This document shows, one piece after another, positions 11,640 through 22,100 of a stretch of DNA of 64,000 bases (positions within the stretch are counted from its first letter, which is position 1; each line of letters opens with the position of its first letter). A model generated the notes under the pieces. It did not search any database and was not told the DNA's origin. It was given only the letters and a program-made list of their open reading frames with translations. The translations under genes and the position numbers were made by a program. This stretch comes from Guadua angustifolia (Eukaryota; Streptophyta; Magnoliopsida; Poales; Poaceae): positions 66,002,376 to 66,066,375 of the forward strand of contig CM070510.1 of NCBI GenBank assembly GCA_036346375.1. Direction: 5' to 3'.

Positions 11640-11880
11640 ATCCCTTAATGGTAACTTTTTTGATAATTTCAAAGAATTTTCGATCACAACTTAGTGCAAT
11701 AGCCTGATTACCTTGCACATTAATCACGCATTTCGGACTAGGTATTTTGATACTCTAGTAGGCATGATGGGTGGCTGCTATAAATTTTGTTAGTGAAGGT
11801 CTATCCAAAATGGTATTGTAAGCCAATTCGAGATCAACAATTTTGAAATAAATTAAATCTGTTATGAAATTATTGGTATC
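11640..11880 (-). pseudogene. gypsy protease-region fragment
   Basis: The minus-strand translation contains AYNTILDRPSLTKFIAATHH, equivalent to the segment YNAILGRPALAKFMAATHY in the plus-strand element at 36200-36250. This places it in the same Tat-like lineage. The text between here and the RT is diverged and interrupted by stops. Confidence 0.6.
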
Positions 11881-12379
11881 TTTGAAAATGATAGGTAATA
11901 CAATCTACTATATTGGAGTTATCGATGGAGTACAATCCTATAGAATGGATTTGTCACAGGTCAGATCTTAGAACGGGAAATTTGCATCTCATCTAAGATA
12001 TGAATAAAAAGCAAATCTAAAAAACTTCCCCATCTACCAAAACTCTTCCTACCTTGCAATTACTAATTGTAAGAGAAATTACTAATGGAAGTTTATGAGA
12101 GATAGACATATTGTTTAGGCAATCGTGTTTGTTAAAGGTGATCACAACATCCAACCACTTTGGGTAGTCTATCTTTTTCGGGTGAGTGTGTGTGTATTCG
12201 ACACTTGTTGTCCTCCCTCCAAGCAGATTTGAACTGCCTTTTCAAAGCATACGCAGATGATCCTCTGAAAATAATATTAATGTGTTTGTCGCCTACTATT
12301 AGCCTATATCTTCATCGCCATTAACATCTTTATTGCTTCGACCTTCTTGTAAAATTTGCATAGAGCCCTTACTAGAGTA

Positions 12380-13010
12380 GAATTAGAATTTCTCCAAATG
12401 CATTTGCCAAGTATGGCAATTATACAAATCATTCCCTAGTGCATTATGTAGAGGACACCAACGTCCGTTGCCATTGGTTGAGTTTTTGGAGGTTGACCGG
12501 TCGTCTTGCTGATTAGGTTTTTCTTCCAAGAAGTCTTCCCCATAGAGTATGCAAATCGTTCTAAAACACCTGCGATTTCTCTTTGAACATGTTTCTTGTT
12601 CTTTTTCTTTCTTCCCCATGTGATCCTCGGGTTTGAAGGTTTTTTTGAATTTTTTATCCTTAGACTTCTCCAGACCAAGTTGTAGCAGCGTATGACCCCT
12701 ATTGACTATACGATTCTATTCAATGGCCTCATGTACATCCGACTACCTATTTGCCATATCGAACAATTCTGATATGGTAGAAGGTGGATGAATATTGAGA
12801 TCTTTTGTGAAATGTTTATAACACATAGCCTGCTTAAACTCATGGATAACAGAATTGTTAGAAATATTAGGAATAGTATTGCGAACCTCTACAAATCTTT
12901 TAATAAACTGTAAATTTTTACTAGAAATTTGACGAAGACCATGTAATTCATCTTATTTTCCTAGCTTAGCATAACAATTTTTAAAGTTATTTAAAATTGC
13001 ATTATAAAAA
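12380..13010 (-). pseudogene. gypsy gag fragment
   Basis: The minus-strand frames contain a gag-like helical region (FIKRFVEVRNTIPNI, HEFKQAMCYKHFT) and then, nearer the pol side, a zinc-knuckle-like CPLHNALGNDLYNCH. Lys/Glu-rich linkers lie between them. Frame changes separate the parts. The gag would have formed the particle shell of the element. Confidence 0.65.
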
Positions 13011-13334
13011 TAGATCATTCCGGTTGATTGAATAGCCAAGTTCTTATGGATCCTTTAAGAATAGAAGGATCACTGTATCAACTGTGTGATTTACTGTATC
13101 CTTGAACAGCAAATTAGAATGTGTACTACATGGCTACACCATAAAAATGTATACTAAATTGGTCAATTAACTGGTGTTAAAAATACTGTTTACATTGTGG
13201 TTGCTTATAAATTGTATGACATGTACAAGGTTAGTAAAGAAATATAGTTACTGTCATTTATTTGCCTATGAAGTATGAAGAACTGCATATTTTATCTTCA
13301 AATTAATCGGAAGGCGTATTTCCAGCTTATCTAG

Positions 13335-14372
13335 GTTGCTGATTTTGGTGTTGCACGTGTAAAAGCTGAATCAGGGGGTTATGACTGCACAGACTAGCAC
13401 ATATCATTGGATGGCTCCTGAGGTAATCTTTCGTAATGTACAGTTAACCAAAATTTCAGTTGTTTATGAAGAAAATAGCCAATAGGATTCCGTTTTTTTA
13501 ATGATGATATTGTAATTCCAATCAATCAAAGATTGCCCTAATCATCTCAAAACCTGCTCAATTTTTTTTTGAAGAGGTTAGTACAGAGCGGGATGCCGTC
13601 TTGCTTCACGCCTAGATATTATAGATCTTCACTAACACCAAGACAAATTTTGTTTGAAATGTATCATACCTGATCTATGCAACTTTTTTTTTGTTATCTA
13701 GGTTATAGAGCACAAACCATATGACTCCAAGGCTGATGTTATTATTTGACATATGGAATGCAATGCAAATTTAGATCACCACGCAGCTACCTTCGCATTG
13801 CAGTATAATTTAGGCTTCTACACTGTCTATTCCATTTGCCAAATGATGAAGCTTGTTATAACACTTGATGCTGCCAATTGAACTCATGGAGGTAGTTATA
13901 ATATGGTTCACAACCCTTTGCATGGACTAAAGGCATGATATGCTGATCCTGGTGGACCTGGTCCTTGGAAAGGGCTAACTCGTCCCATATGCTCAACACA
14001 TATATTTGTTTTTTCGAAGTCTTCAATTCATTATTGTTTTGCAAAACAAACTATATAGTATGACAATCTCGCATTCTCTATTCGTTTATATTTTCTGATC
14101 CTTTTTCTGTACTTGGGTTTAGACCTTGGAAGCTTCCTTTTCAAGGCTTGCTATGCAGGCTCAGACTATATTTATATTTTTCATTCTAAATTGGAACATC
14201 TTCACCATAACTAAATGAACAAGCGGTTCAACCGCAGGGTTTAAGGCCAGTCATTCCGAAGGGCACAAACCCTAAGCTCGCGCAGTAACTTGAGAATTGT
14301 TGGCAGCAAAATCCTTTCGATAGGCCAGACTTCACTGAAAGTTTGCAAAAGCTCAATGAAATTGCTGAGGAG
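13335..14372 (+). pseudogene. Raf-like (STY/ACT-type MAPKKK) protein kinase pseudogene
   Basis: Three exon-like pieces keep splice borders. Piece A (13335-13422, after CTAG and before GTAATC) encodes VADFGVARVKAES, the kinase DFG segment, and the remains of the activation loop up to MAPE. Piece B (13702-13745) encodes VIEHKPYDSKADV. Piece C (14238-14372, before GTAAGC) encodes GLRPVIPKGTNPKL, then WQQNPFDRPDF, the end of subdomain XI. These match plant Raf-like STY kinases with an ACT domain. Piece A has an extra G that shifts frame inside the activation loop; piece C has an in-frame TAA at 14286-14288. The ATP-binding N-lobe and the exon between B and C are missing. It is a decayed gene or transposed fragment. 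Confidence 0.8.
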
Positions 14373-15228
14373 GTAAGCATCTCTGGCCTCATCCATTTTG
14401 ATATCCCATATGTTCAGATCGACTGATGCGACGACTATATAAAACATACTAGCAAACTGGCATGGACAAGCCCCATAAAGAGAAGGAAATAGGAGATCGC
14501 TTGTTCTTTGCTTTTGGGAAGAGCCATCGATGAATAATTACTCATTTGTCTGCATTGGGGTCAAAGGTGGAGTTGTACGTTGTATTGTATAGATTTACTT
14601 ATTCCTAGATAGCTTATTTTCTTTGAGAAGATATTAGTTATTCCTGGTTTATATTATTATATGAAATGTGGTTGCTGCTGCCAGATCACTTAACCCCCAT
14701 TTCTCTTCCCCCTCACCCAACAATGTAAAGTAAGCTTAATCATGTATTTTTTTCCCAATTGTTTGGAAAATAGAAAAATAGATTCAATTGGCAGTATATT
14801 TTTGTATATTTTTGTAGCTTGTTGAGAGACTTTATTTCCTTGCCTCTAGCTATATGCCACCAAAGACGTTAATGTGTGCACGGGAAAGAAGCTTGATAGC
14901 ATGTCCCCTGCAATTTGCTGCAGCCATGCTGATGAAGAAATGCATTTCCGTTGAACTTGTTTTGCTATATGTAATTCCATTTAGATTTCTGTCATGTTTG
15001 CAGTTACTACACGGATGTTATTGTCATGCTGCTAAGCAAATAAAGGGGAAACATGTAAGAGAGGAAAGGAGATTAAACATAAGCCCTTAATCTCTGTATG
15101 CTAGCTCCATTTATTCAGTACTGTTGAGTTGTCTCAGCCGAGAAGACCATACTGTACAACCCTGGAGCTGAGCAGCGACGACAGATTATTACATTTTTCA
15201 GAAATGCAGAAAAGCTGGCAAGCCAACG
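14373..15228. other. Intergenic; possible 3' flank of kinase pseudogene
   Basis: AT-rich, with T-runs. A 78-codon plus frame (14854-15090) has no motif. The last 100 bases should contain the 3' UTR of the minus-strand rhodanese gene. Nothing else is recognisable. Confidence 0.4.
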
Positions 15229-17008
15229 TCACTGGTTGATCGGCAGTCCATTCTCCCTCCAAGCAGAAAATCCACCGGCAATGTCGGTCACAGCAGTAAA
15301 ACCCTGAACATATATTCCATGAGAAAAAAATCATCACATATCACACAAAGGCGAAAGCCAGGAACTAACTGGTGTCATATTAGAAATGACGAGATTGCCG
15401 TGCTTACAGCATAGCAAAGTTCAGCTGCTGCCATGAGAGATCTCTTGCCACTCTGGCACCCCTGGAATCAAGCATATAAAATTAGAAACATGATTGGGAA
15501 ACAACAGAGCATGTTTCGAAACCATGATGTATTCAGCAGACGTACGATGATGATCTCATCGTCCCTCCCAAAGATCTTCGACACTTGCTCAAGAAACTGT
15601 GTGTTTTTTGTCATTCCTAGGGATGATAGAAAAACAAAATGCTCAGGTGTGAACCGAAACTTAATCAGAGTACATAGAGGAAATTCAAACCGTCGGTATG
15701 CTCATCTTAGAAAGACAAGAACGTCAGCAGGAAGTGCCATTATTACAGTCAAAAAAGGCAAATCGCTGTACAGTAACGCATCGCTAGTGGAAAGCTGTGT
15801 TCCTAATGAGTCTATCTGTACCGGGGACCAACTGTGTGGAGAATAGATAAGATCAGATTACGGACGCAACAAGCTGATGACCTCGAAAGCAAGTACTATC
15901 TGCCCCTTGGCAGCGCCGAGGCGCCAGTTCAGTTTGCTAAGGTTGCAAGTTACAAGTTGGCAGCAAAATGCATCCATGTATGCAAATTACAGGACAATTT
16001 TGTGCTCAACTTGTATATCGAAGAGCCGCAGCACTGAACCGGATAACACCTCCTATCCAGATTCCTGAGTGGATCGAATTCTGAAACCACTCAACAGTTT
16101 TCAGTGTAACTTGACAGTGACAGCTAACTAGGAGTTTGAGCAAATGAATGCATCCGCGACACTGAAATAATCATAACGCGGCGAAATCGAGAGAATCGAT
16201 GCTAACTTACACCTCATCGAGACGATGGCAGGCTTAACCTGAGTACGTCTTAATTACAGGACAGAACAAGCAGCGAATAAAACAAAGTGGATTACCTGAG
16301 CCGGTCTTGTACATGTATGGGATATTTACAGCTCCTACTGGATGGCCGCCAGCGAACTCACCCTCAGTTCTACACAAGCAGCAGCAGAGCAGACGCAGGG
16401 AAGAATAAGCCATTCCAAATTTCCGACGCAAGAAATTCGCACATAACTACTGTAACAATCCGAGAAGGAATTGAAGCTGTTCGATTAAATATATTGCATT
16501 ATTTGCGCGGCTTTCACCTAAATTGTGTTTGCTAAGACACGCATGTTGAGTGAATTCAGCTGTCGGTAATGAGCAGAGAGATCGAGCAGGGCAGTGATCG
16601 ATTCGATTCTATAGTTGTCTGCACCTGACGTCGAGATAGCGGTGTCCGGCCTGCTGCAGCTCGTAGGCGACGCGCACCGGCACCGACCGCGGCACGGCCT
16701 CCTCCGCCTCCGCGCGCAACGCCCCGGCGCCGCCCATGCGGCATCTGGAGGAGAGCGAAGAAAAGGATCGGACATGTTTGGTCAAGAATCGTACGCAAGG
16801 TAGCACTCACTCACCTAACGGAGCCGGGCATCCTCTTGGCGCCCATTGGCCTCGCCGCGGCCACGAACCGAGGAGTTGTTGAAACACCATGCCACAGCCT
16901 GCGGATTGAACAGAGCGCACGCGTCGCGCAGCATTGGTAAAATGTTAACGGAGACGGACGCAGGCAGCGAATCAAAAGAAGCCATGGAAAGGATTGGAGG
17001 TGCTTCAT
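15229..17008 (-). CDS. Rhodanese-domain sulfurtransferase, STR15/STR16-like (6 exons)
   Basis: I assembled six exons on the minus strand: 16815-17008, 16625-16744, 16296-16369, 15546-15616, 15408-15461 and 15229-15303. They give 195 codons plus TGA, all with GT-AG borders (for example donor GTGAGT after 16815, acceptor CTCCTCCAG before 16744) and matching phases. The N-terminal 65 residues are Arg/Ser/Leu-rich, like an organelle transit peptide. The rhodanese domain spans about 85-195: SVPVRVAYELQQAGHRYLDV, then EFAGGHPVGAVNIPYMYKTG, the active-site loop CQSGKRS with Cys155, and GFTAVTDIAGGFSAW. The family moves sulfane sulfur from a donor such as thiosulfate to a thiophilic acceptor through a Cys-persulfide. 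Relatives include Arabidopsis SEN1/DIN1, a dark- and senescence-induced protein; that link is by similarity. The ATG at 17008 is the first that joins in frame; the exact start is the least certain part. Confidence 0.88.
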
Positions 17009-18512
17009 TGCCTGGCGAGGAGGGAGACGCGGGCCAAGGTCGCCATTGCCAGCATTATCCTCCTTGGAAACTCAGGAGCGGACACTGGCTACCTAGAGAG
17101 AGGGAACGATCTTTCTCTTCCGTTCCTTGTTTGGTAACTGGCTTCAAGAAAAGTTGCAGCTGCAGATCTTGTGCTGTTTTATCTGCAACGGAAGGAGTCA
17201 CTCACAAGTTTCTCTCGTTGGCGTCATCGAATTGTGGTTGGCCTTGATTTGTTGCCATTTATATGCAGGGAAATTAAATTTGATGGTTTATCGCTCAGTT
17301 TTTTTTTAGTTAGTTGAAATTCATCTTTTGCAACTCAATTTGTTTGTTGAGACGCATGTCTATGCTTTTCTTTTCTAAATTTGTATAGATATTAAAACAT
17401 AAATATATGTTAGATACTATACAGTGCTTATTTATCTTTTCGTTTACTTAAGATTTATATAACTTGCATCGCCGGGCTGTCCGAGCTTGGTTGGTAGGTA
17501 CCGAGCTTCTACCACTAACCAAGATGTTTAGTTTGTAAACTTGTCGAGATATGAGTACTGGGCAGAAAAACCTGTTGTGCTCCTGGATCGTGTCACCTAC
17601 TATGTTTTTTGCGATCGAGAAGAGGTTATTTTTTGCAAATTTATTTAAGTGGGATTTGGTTTGTAAAAAACATTAGAGCAGAAGGAAAAAGAAGCTTCAA
17701 GAAATGGGTGGGACCGTGGGAGGTGGATTTGGATCAGGTAGCAGCCGCGGCTGGGCTGACAGCAAAGCATAACGCGGCGTTCATTCTCAAGTCGGATAAG
17801 ACCGATCGACCTTCCCAGCTGTACGCACGTGGAGTACCGACGCGACGATACACTAGAGAATCGTTGAAACAAGCACCCAAAAAAAATGAAATACATAAAA
17901 AAAAAAAACACTGCTGCCTGGCTCAACCTTGGGAGCAGATCAGTGGTACATGCAGAATATTGAAATGACTAGCAGGATGGGCGCGCATTTGCATGACTAG
18001 ATTATTTATGTATCGTTCATATTTAACTATTGATATTTGTCTATATTTGTTGTTTGAATTTTTTTCCTTCTAATTATAAGTCAATTTCAATGGTCATTAG
18101 TATTTACATGTTTACGCCATCAAATAGATATTTTACGTAAAGAAAACAACTTGTAGACAGATCACATCCTGAGGGAACTTGAGTAAAGTTATCATATAAA
18201 ATTTTCATCGGTGTAGTACATTGATTCTATTCTTAGGGCATTATAAATGTCTTATTCAAATTAACCTTCATTTGAAAGTATACTTTTAATGTAAGGCTCA
18301 CGATCGTTTTAATCTTATTGTTACATGCCTTGTTTTCCTTTGCCAATATTTCTCCCCACATTTCAGTCTCGGTAGCAGGCAAGTAGAGGCATCTAGACCT
18401 ATGACATCATGGTCCACCGTACCATACACAGCATTAACATGCAAAATCTATTGTCTTCACTATTCCATTCTCCTCATTTATTGCTTGCCCTCACCGCCTA
18501 TCTTTCCACTAA
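17009..18512. other. Intergenic; upstream region of rhodanese gene
   Basis: The minus-strand promoter of the rhodanese gene should begin here, but no clear TATA box is seen close to 17008. A stem-loop lies at 17488-17524 (CTTGGTTGGTAG against CTACCACTAACCAAG with one bulge). A 119-codon plus frame (17609-17968) has no recognisable domain and ends in a poly-A-like run. Confidence 0.35.
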
Positions 18513-18837
18513 GCCTATTCACAGTGCATTATATTTTGTCACAATATCTAAAGCTATCATGTCATATGATATTATAAAAGATACAACTATCCCAATGCAT
18601 GGTATCATGGATTGTTTCTTAGTCCCCACAAGATAATTAAATGCTAGATGTGTATGAGAGTATGAATTGTGGACCACTTAGATGATTCAAGTTTCAATGT
18701 CTATGATTTCGTGCCCAAGTGGTATCTTCCTCAAGATACAGCTTTCTTCTCTCCCCTCTTAACTCTCTTGCCACATCATCAAAAATGCTTATGTGGCATG
18801 CATTAAATGAGTATGTTACCATGCACTGGCAATAGCC
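18513..18837 (+). mobile_element. Tourist-like MITE, copy A
   Basis: A 325 bp element flanked by TAA on both sides (18510-18512, 18838-18840). Its ends GCCTATTCACAGTGCA and TGCACTGGCAATAGCC are inverted. It matches the element at 31178-31498 along its full length in the opposite orientation. It has no transposase; the TSD and TIR indicate PIF/Harbinger mobilisation. Confidence 0.85.
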
Positions 18838-18840
18838 TAA

Positions 18841-19174
18841 GAATCAAAGCAAAACATTAGTGTCTTTTTATGGGACATGGCTAAACCTTGTCTCCTCTTT
18901 CTCCACTTGCATACCTCAATGCTCAGCGCATTGTAGTTGTAACAATTGATTAACATGACATCATGTCTCCAAGAACGGCCTGGACACGCTTTCTTGTATT
19001 TCACTTATTCCACCTTGCGCTGCAACCCGCGCATCTTATTCTCACTATTGGCATAGTAGATGCCCTGTGCGTCCTAGGTCAAGTCCACACTTGACCGCTC
19101 CAATCATAGAATCATGGTCCTATCTAACTTCATAATCGATCATGAAGGAAAAAAAGGCACACATGCATAGAAGG
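18841..19174. other. Unassigned spacer
   Basis: Non-coding sequence between MITE copy A and the LTR-like block. No motif, repeat or frame of interest was seen. Confidence 0.4.
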
Positions 19175-22100
19175 CTGTAACATCCCAAAAATTTCAAAAA
19201 TGGTAAAAGTGAAAATTTTGAATTTCAAAAATGGAATTGAGTAAACAGTTTAACCAAAACCAAGATTTTTATTTTAAATATTATCTTTTCTTCATTTTCT
19301 AGTTTGACAACCCAAAAGAAAAGGACAAGATGCTACAATAAAACTTTTGGTCCAAAATAAACAAACTCTGAAAATGAGTGGGAACGTAATCTTACTTTGA
19401 ATTTCCATCTTTTCTAAGACTTTTTCAACCATAATATTTATTCTTGAATTTTGGATTTAAAGAAAAATCGGTAAAAGAAATTAGTAAAAGAGTAAAAGTA
19501 AGATGGTAAAAGATAAAAGTGAAAAAAAACCAGAAAAAAAAATAATATTAATTCATTAAAAAGTCCCCATCACATCTTTTCAGCTGCCCAAAATTTTTAA
19601 AAGATTTAAGTAAAGAAGTAAATAATAAAGCGACATGTTTTAACTTCAAAACAGTGTCATGTCAGAATTTTTATTAAATAATGGAGTAAATTTTTGAGCT
19701 GAAAATTTTTACAGAAGCATTCTTAGCTCAAATCCATTTGAAAAACAATGTTTTAGAAATAATAGACTTTATTTACTCTCGAAGAAAAATCTAAATCAGA
19801 AGCAATGATTTCATGCCTAATGAAAACTCAATTTGTCAAATCCAACACCTTAATGAAACTCAAAGAAAACTCAAACAACATGATATAGAAAATAATTTTA
19901 TAAAATACTAGAGACCAAAAGATAAATAAAAATCAAATTTGCAGAATTTTGGCACATCATTTTCAGAGCTTAAAAATTCAAAAACAGATTGAAAATCAGC
20001 CAAGTTTGATGAATTACTGCTCTCAAATGACAATAGATATTGAGATCAAACCAAAGAAAATAGAAAGTAGGACTTCTGGACTACCTACTCAAAAATTTAC
20101 AGAATTTTTCAACCAAGATATCACCCCTTGCCAAGCCTGCCCAAATGACATGTCAAATCTTCACTTAATTTCGCCCATCAGACAATTGCAGCCATTGCAG
20201 CCATGGGAACTTGTAGCTGTGTCACTGGCAGGTGGTCCCACGCGTGCCTGGGCCTGCTGGCCAGCCTCTTCTCTCTTCTCTCTCCTTCCTTTCTCCCTCA
20301 CCTGCTCCCCCACGCCGGCCATAAAGTTGAGAAGGCCCCTGGCCCCTGCCTCCAAAGCCGACCACACCTCCAGCCAGCAACAAGAACACAAGCTCCCTCC
20401 ACTTCTCTCCTCAAAATCACATACAAGAACACGAAACCAATCCATGCATGTTATACCATCACATTCCTCATCATGGAATGGAAGCATATCATTCCTGCAA
20501 ATATTTTTCGCATGCAAGATCATTCGAGTAGTTTAGCGAGAAAGAGGAGAAGTGGCAGTGAGGACTCGAGTCATTAATTTGTGCCATCAGCTAGCTTGGA
20601 GTCAGCTCGGCTGGCCGGGAAGCAGCAGCAGCACCTTGCCTCGTCCTGCATGAAGCTCGGCGTGGCTGTCTATGAACGTGCGCAGGCGAGCCAGCTCCCA
20701 GCCAAGCTATCCAGCCGAAGCCTTCTTCTTCATCTGAAGCATCAGGTGAGCAGGGCCGGATTCAATCCTTGCGCACAGCAGCCATTACTCCTTCTCCTGA
20801 GGTTCCTCGCCATGCATGCAGGCTGCGCCGACGCCAGGGACACCCTCTGCCGAGCCCTCTCCTTCCCCAGCCTCATCTCCATCCGGTCAAGCAAAGTCCA
20901 GGACCAGCCTGCCTCTCATCGCCATTTTTAGTTCTGGAGCTCTAGGGTTAAGGGTAAGCTTCATCTAATTTGGCAAGAAAACTCTTCGCAGGCAACAACT
21001 TGGTTCAGTGGTTAAGTCCCTCACGCGCATACAACACGTCTGGGGTTCGAATCCCAGATTTTGCAAAGTTTTCCATTTTTTTTGCCCTACGCGATAAAAC
21101 ATTCATATCTTTTGCTGTAGATCTCCGATTAAAGCAAACTTAGTTTCTAAATTTGAGTTACTCAGTAAGGATTTAGATTATGCAAGAAAAAGTTACATGT
21201 TGCATGCTACAAAAACTTTTAATTAAGGGTTGAATGAGAGCCAAGTTTTGCATGTTATGAAGGAACTATGTTAACCCTAGCTCTAAAGATTGTGAAATAG
21301 ATCCAGCATGCTCCTGCAACCTCAAATGATCCATTTCTGTAAAAAGATTTAGGACTTAATGTGTTTTGCATCAAAAAGTTAATTGCAAAGCCTTAATATC
21401 ATGCAAGATTCAAATAGTTAAAATATGGATTAAATGGACTCAAAATGTGTAAAACCAGTTTGGATGCAATCTTGGGTTTGTATAGATCACCAGTATATAA
21501 AAACATTTAGGTTTCGCCTTGGTTTGCCATATTTTCTCACTAGATGAACATGCGATTCAGAATCGCCGATTGGTAAACGTCATAAAAGAACCCCAAACTC
21601 GATTTAAACTGAATACTATAACCCTAGAATGACATATTATTGCTTGCTGAGTGAAAATGGAATCATATTGAACAATTTTGAGTTAAGTCATATTAAGCCG
21701 CAATGGACTTCGGTATGAAAAACATCTTTAACGAAGGTGAAAATTCGCGAAACCAACTTTAAAACATTTCTAGGATTGTTTCCTATTAACACCGAAATGT
21801 GAATCAAAAATCATGTGTAGCGTAGTCGCAAACTTAAAATGAATCTTGGCCGATTTAACATTTTTACTATGATCATTTAGGCTATTTCATCGCTTGATTA
21901 AATAACCTGCCTAAATACTAAAACTTATAAAACTAGTGTAGAAATGGTCTACAATGTTTGTTCTGTCATATTCCATAGAAAGATTCTTATTTCATTAAGA
22001 TTTGCATATTAATTTCAATAGCTCAATACCCTTAAGTGATAACTGTAAACATGCATTTTTGGCGATTGTGAATAGTATAACATTTATAAGGACACATAAG

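Larger units (their letters stand above)
10335..13010 (-). mobile_element. Degenerate Tat-type Ty3/gypsy remnant
   Basis: Read on the minus strand from 13010 to 10335, the order is gag, protease, reverse transcriptase, RNase H, as in Ty3/gypsy elements. No LTR was found on either side. The left border lies close to the TIR element ending at 10284; the right border precedes a kinase pseudogene. Stops and frameshifts occur throughout, so it cannot be autonomous. Confidence 0.8.

Noticed and set aside
16811..17008. Alternative rhodanese exon 1 frame starting MASFDSLPAS
   Set aside because: That frame meets TAG exactly at the exon 1 donor, so it cannot join to exon 2; the MKHLQ frame joins in phase.
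17609..17968. A 119-codon plus-strand ORF
   Set aside because: No recognisable domain; it reads through an A-rich tract and has an equally long antisense frame.
19949..20931. Several overlapping ORFs of 100-195 codons
   Set aside because: They lie inside the LTR-like block, are CT-rich in composition and overlap in different frames.
20990..21066. A possible functional tRNA gene
   Set aside because: The B-box is perfect, but the T loop is one base too long and the anticodon arm does not fold; it is better explained as a SINE head.
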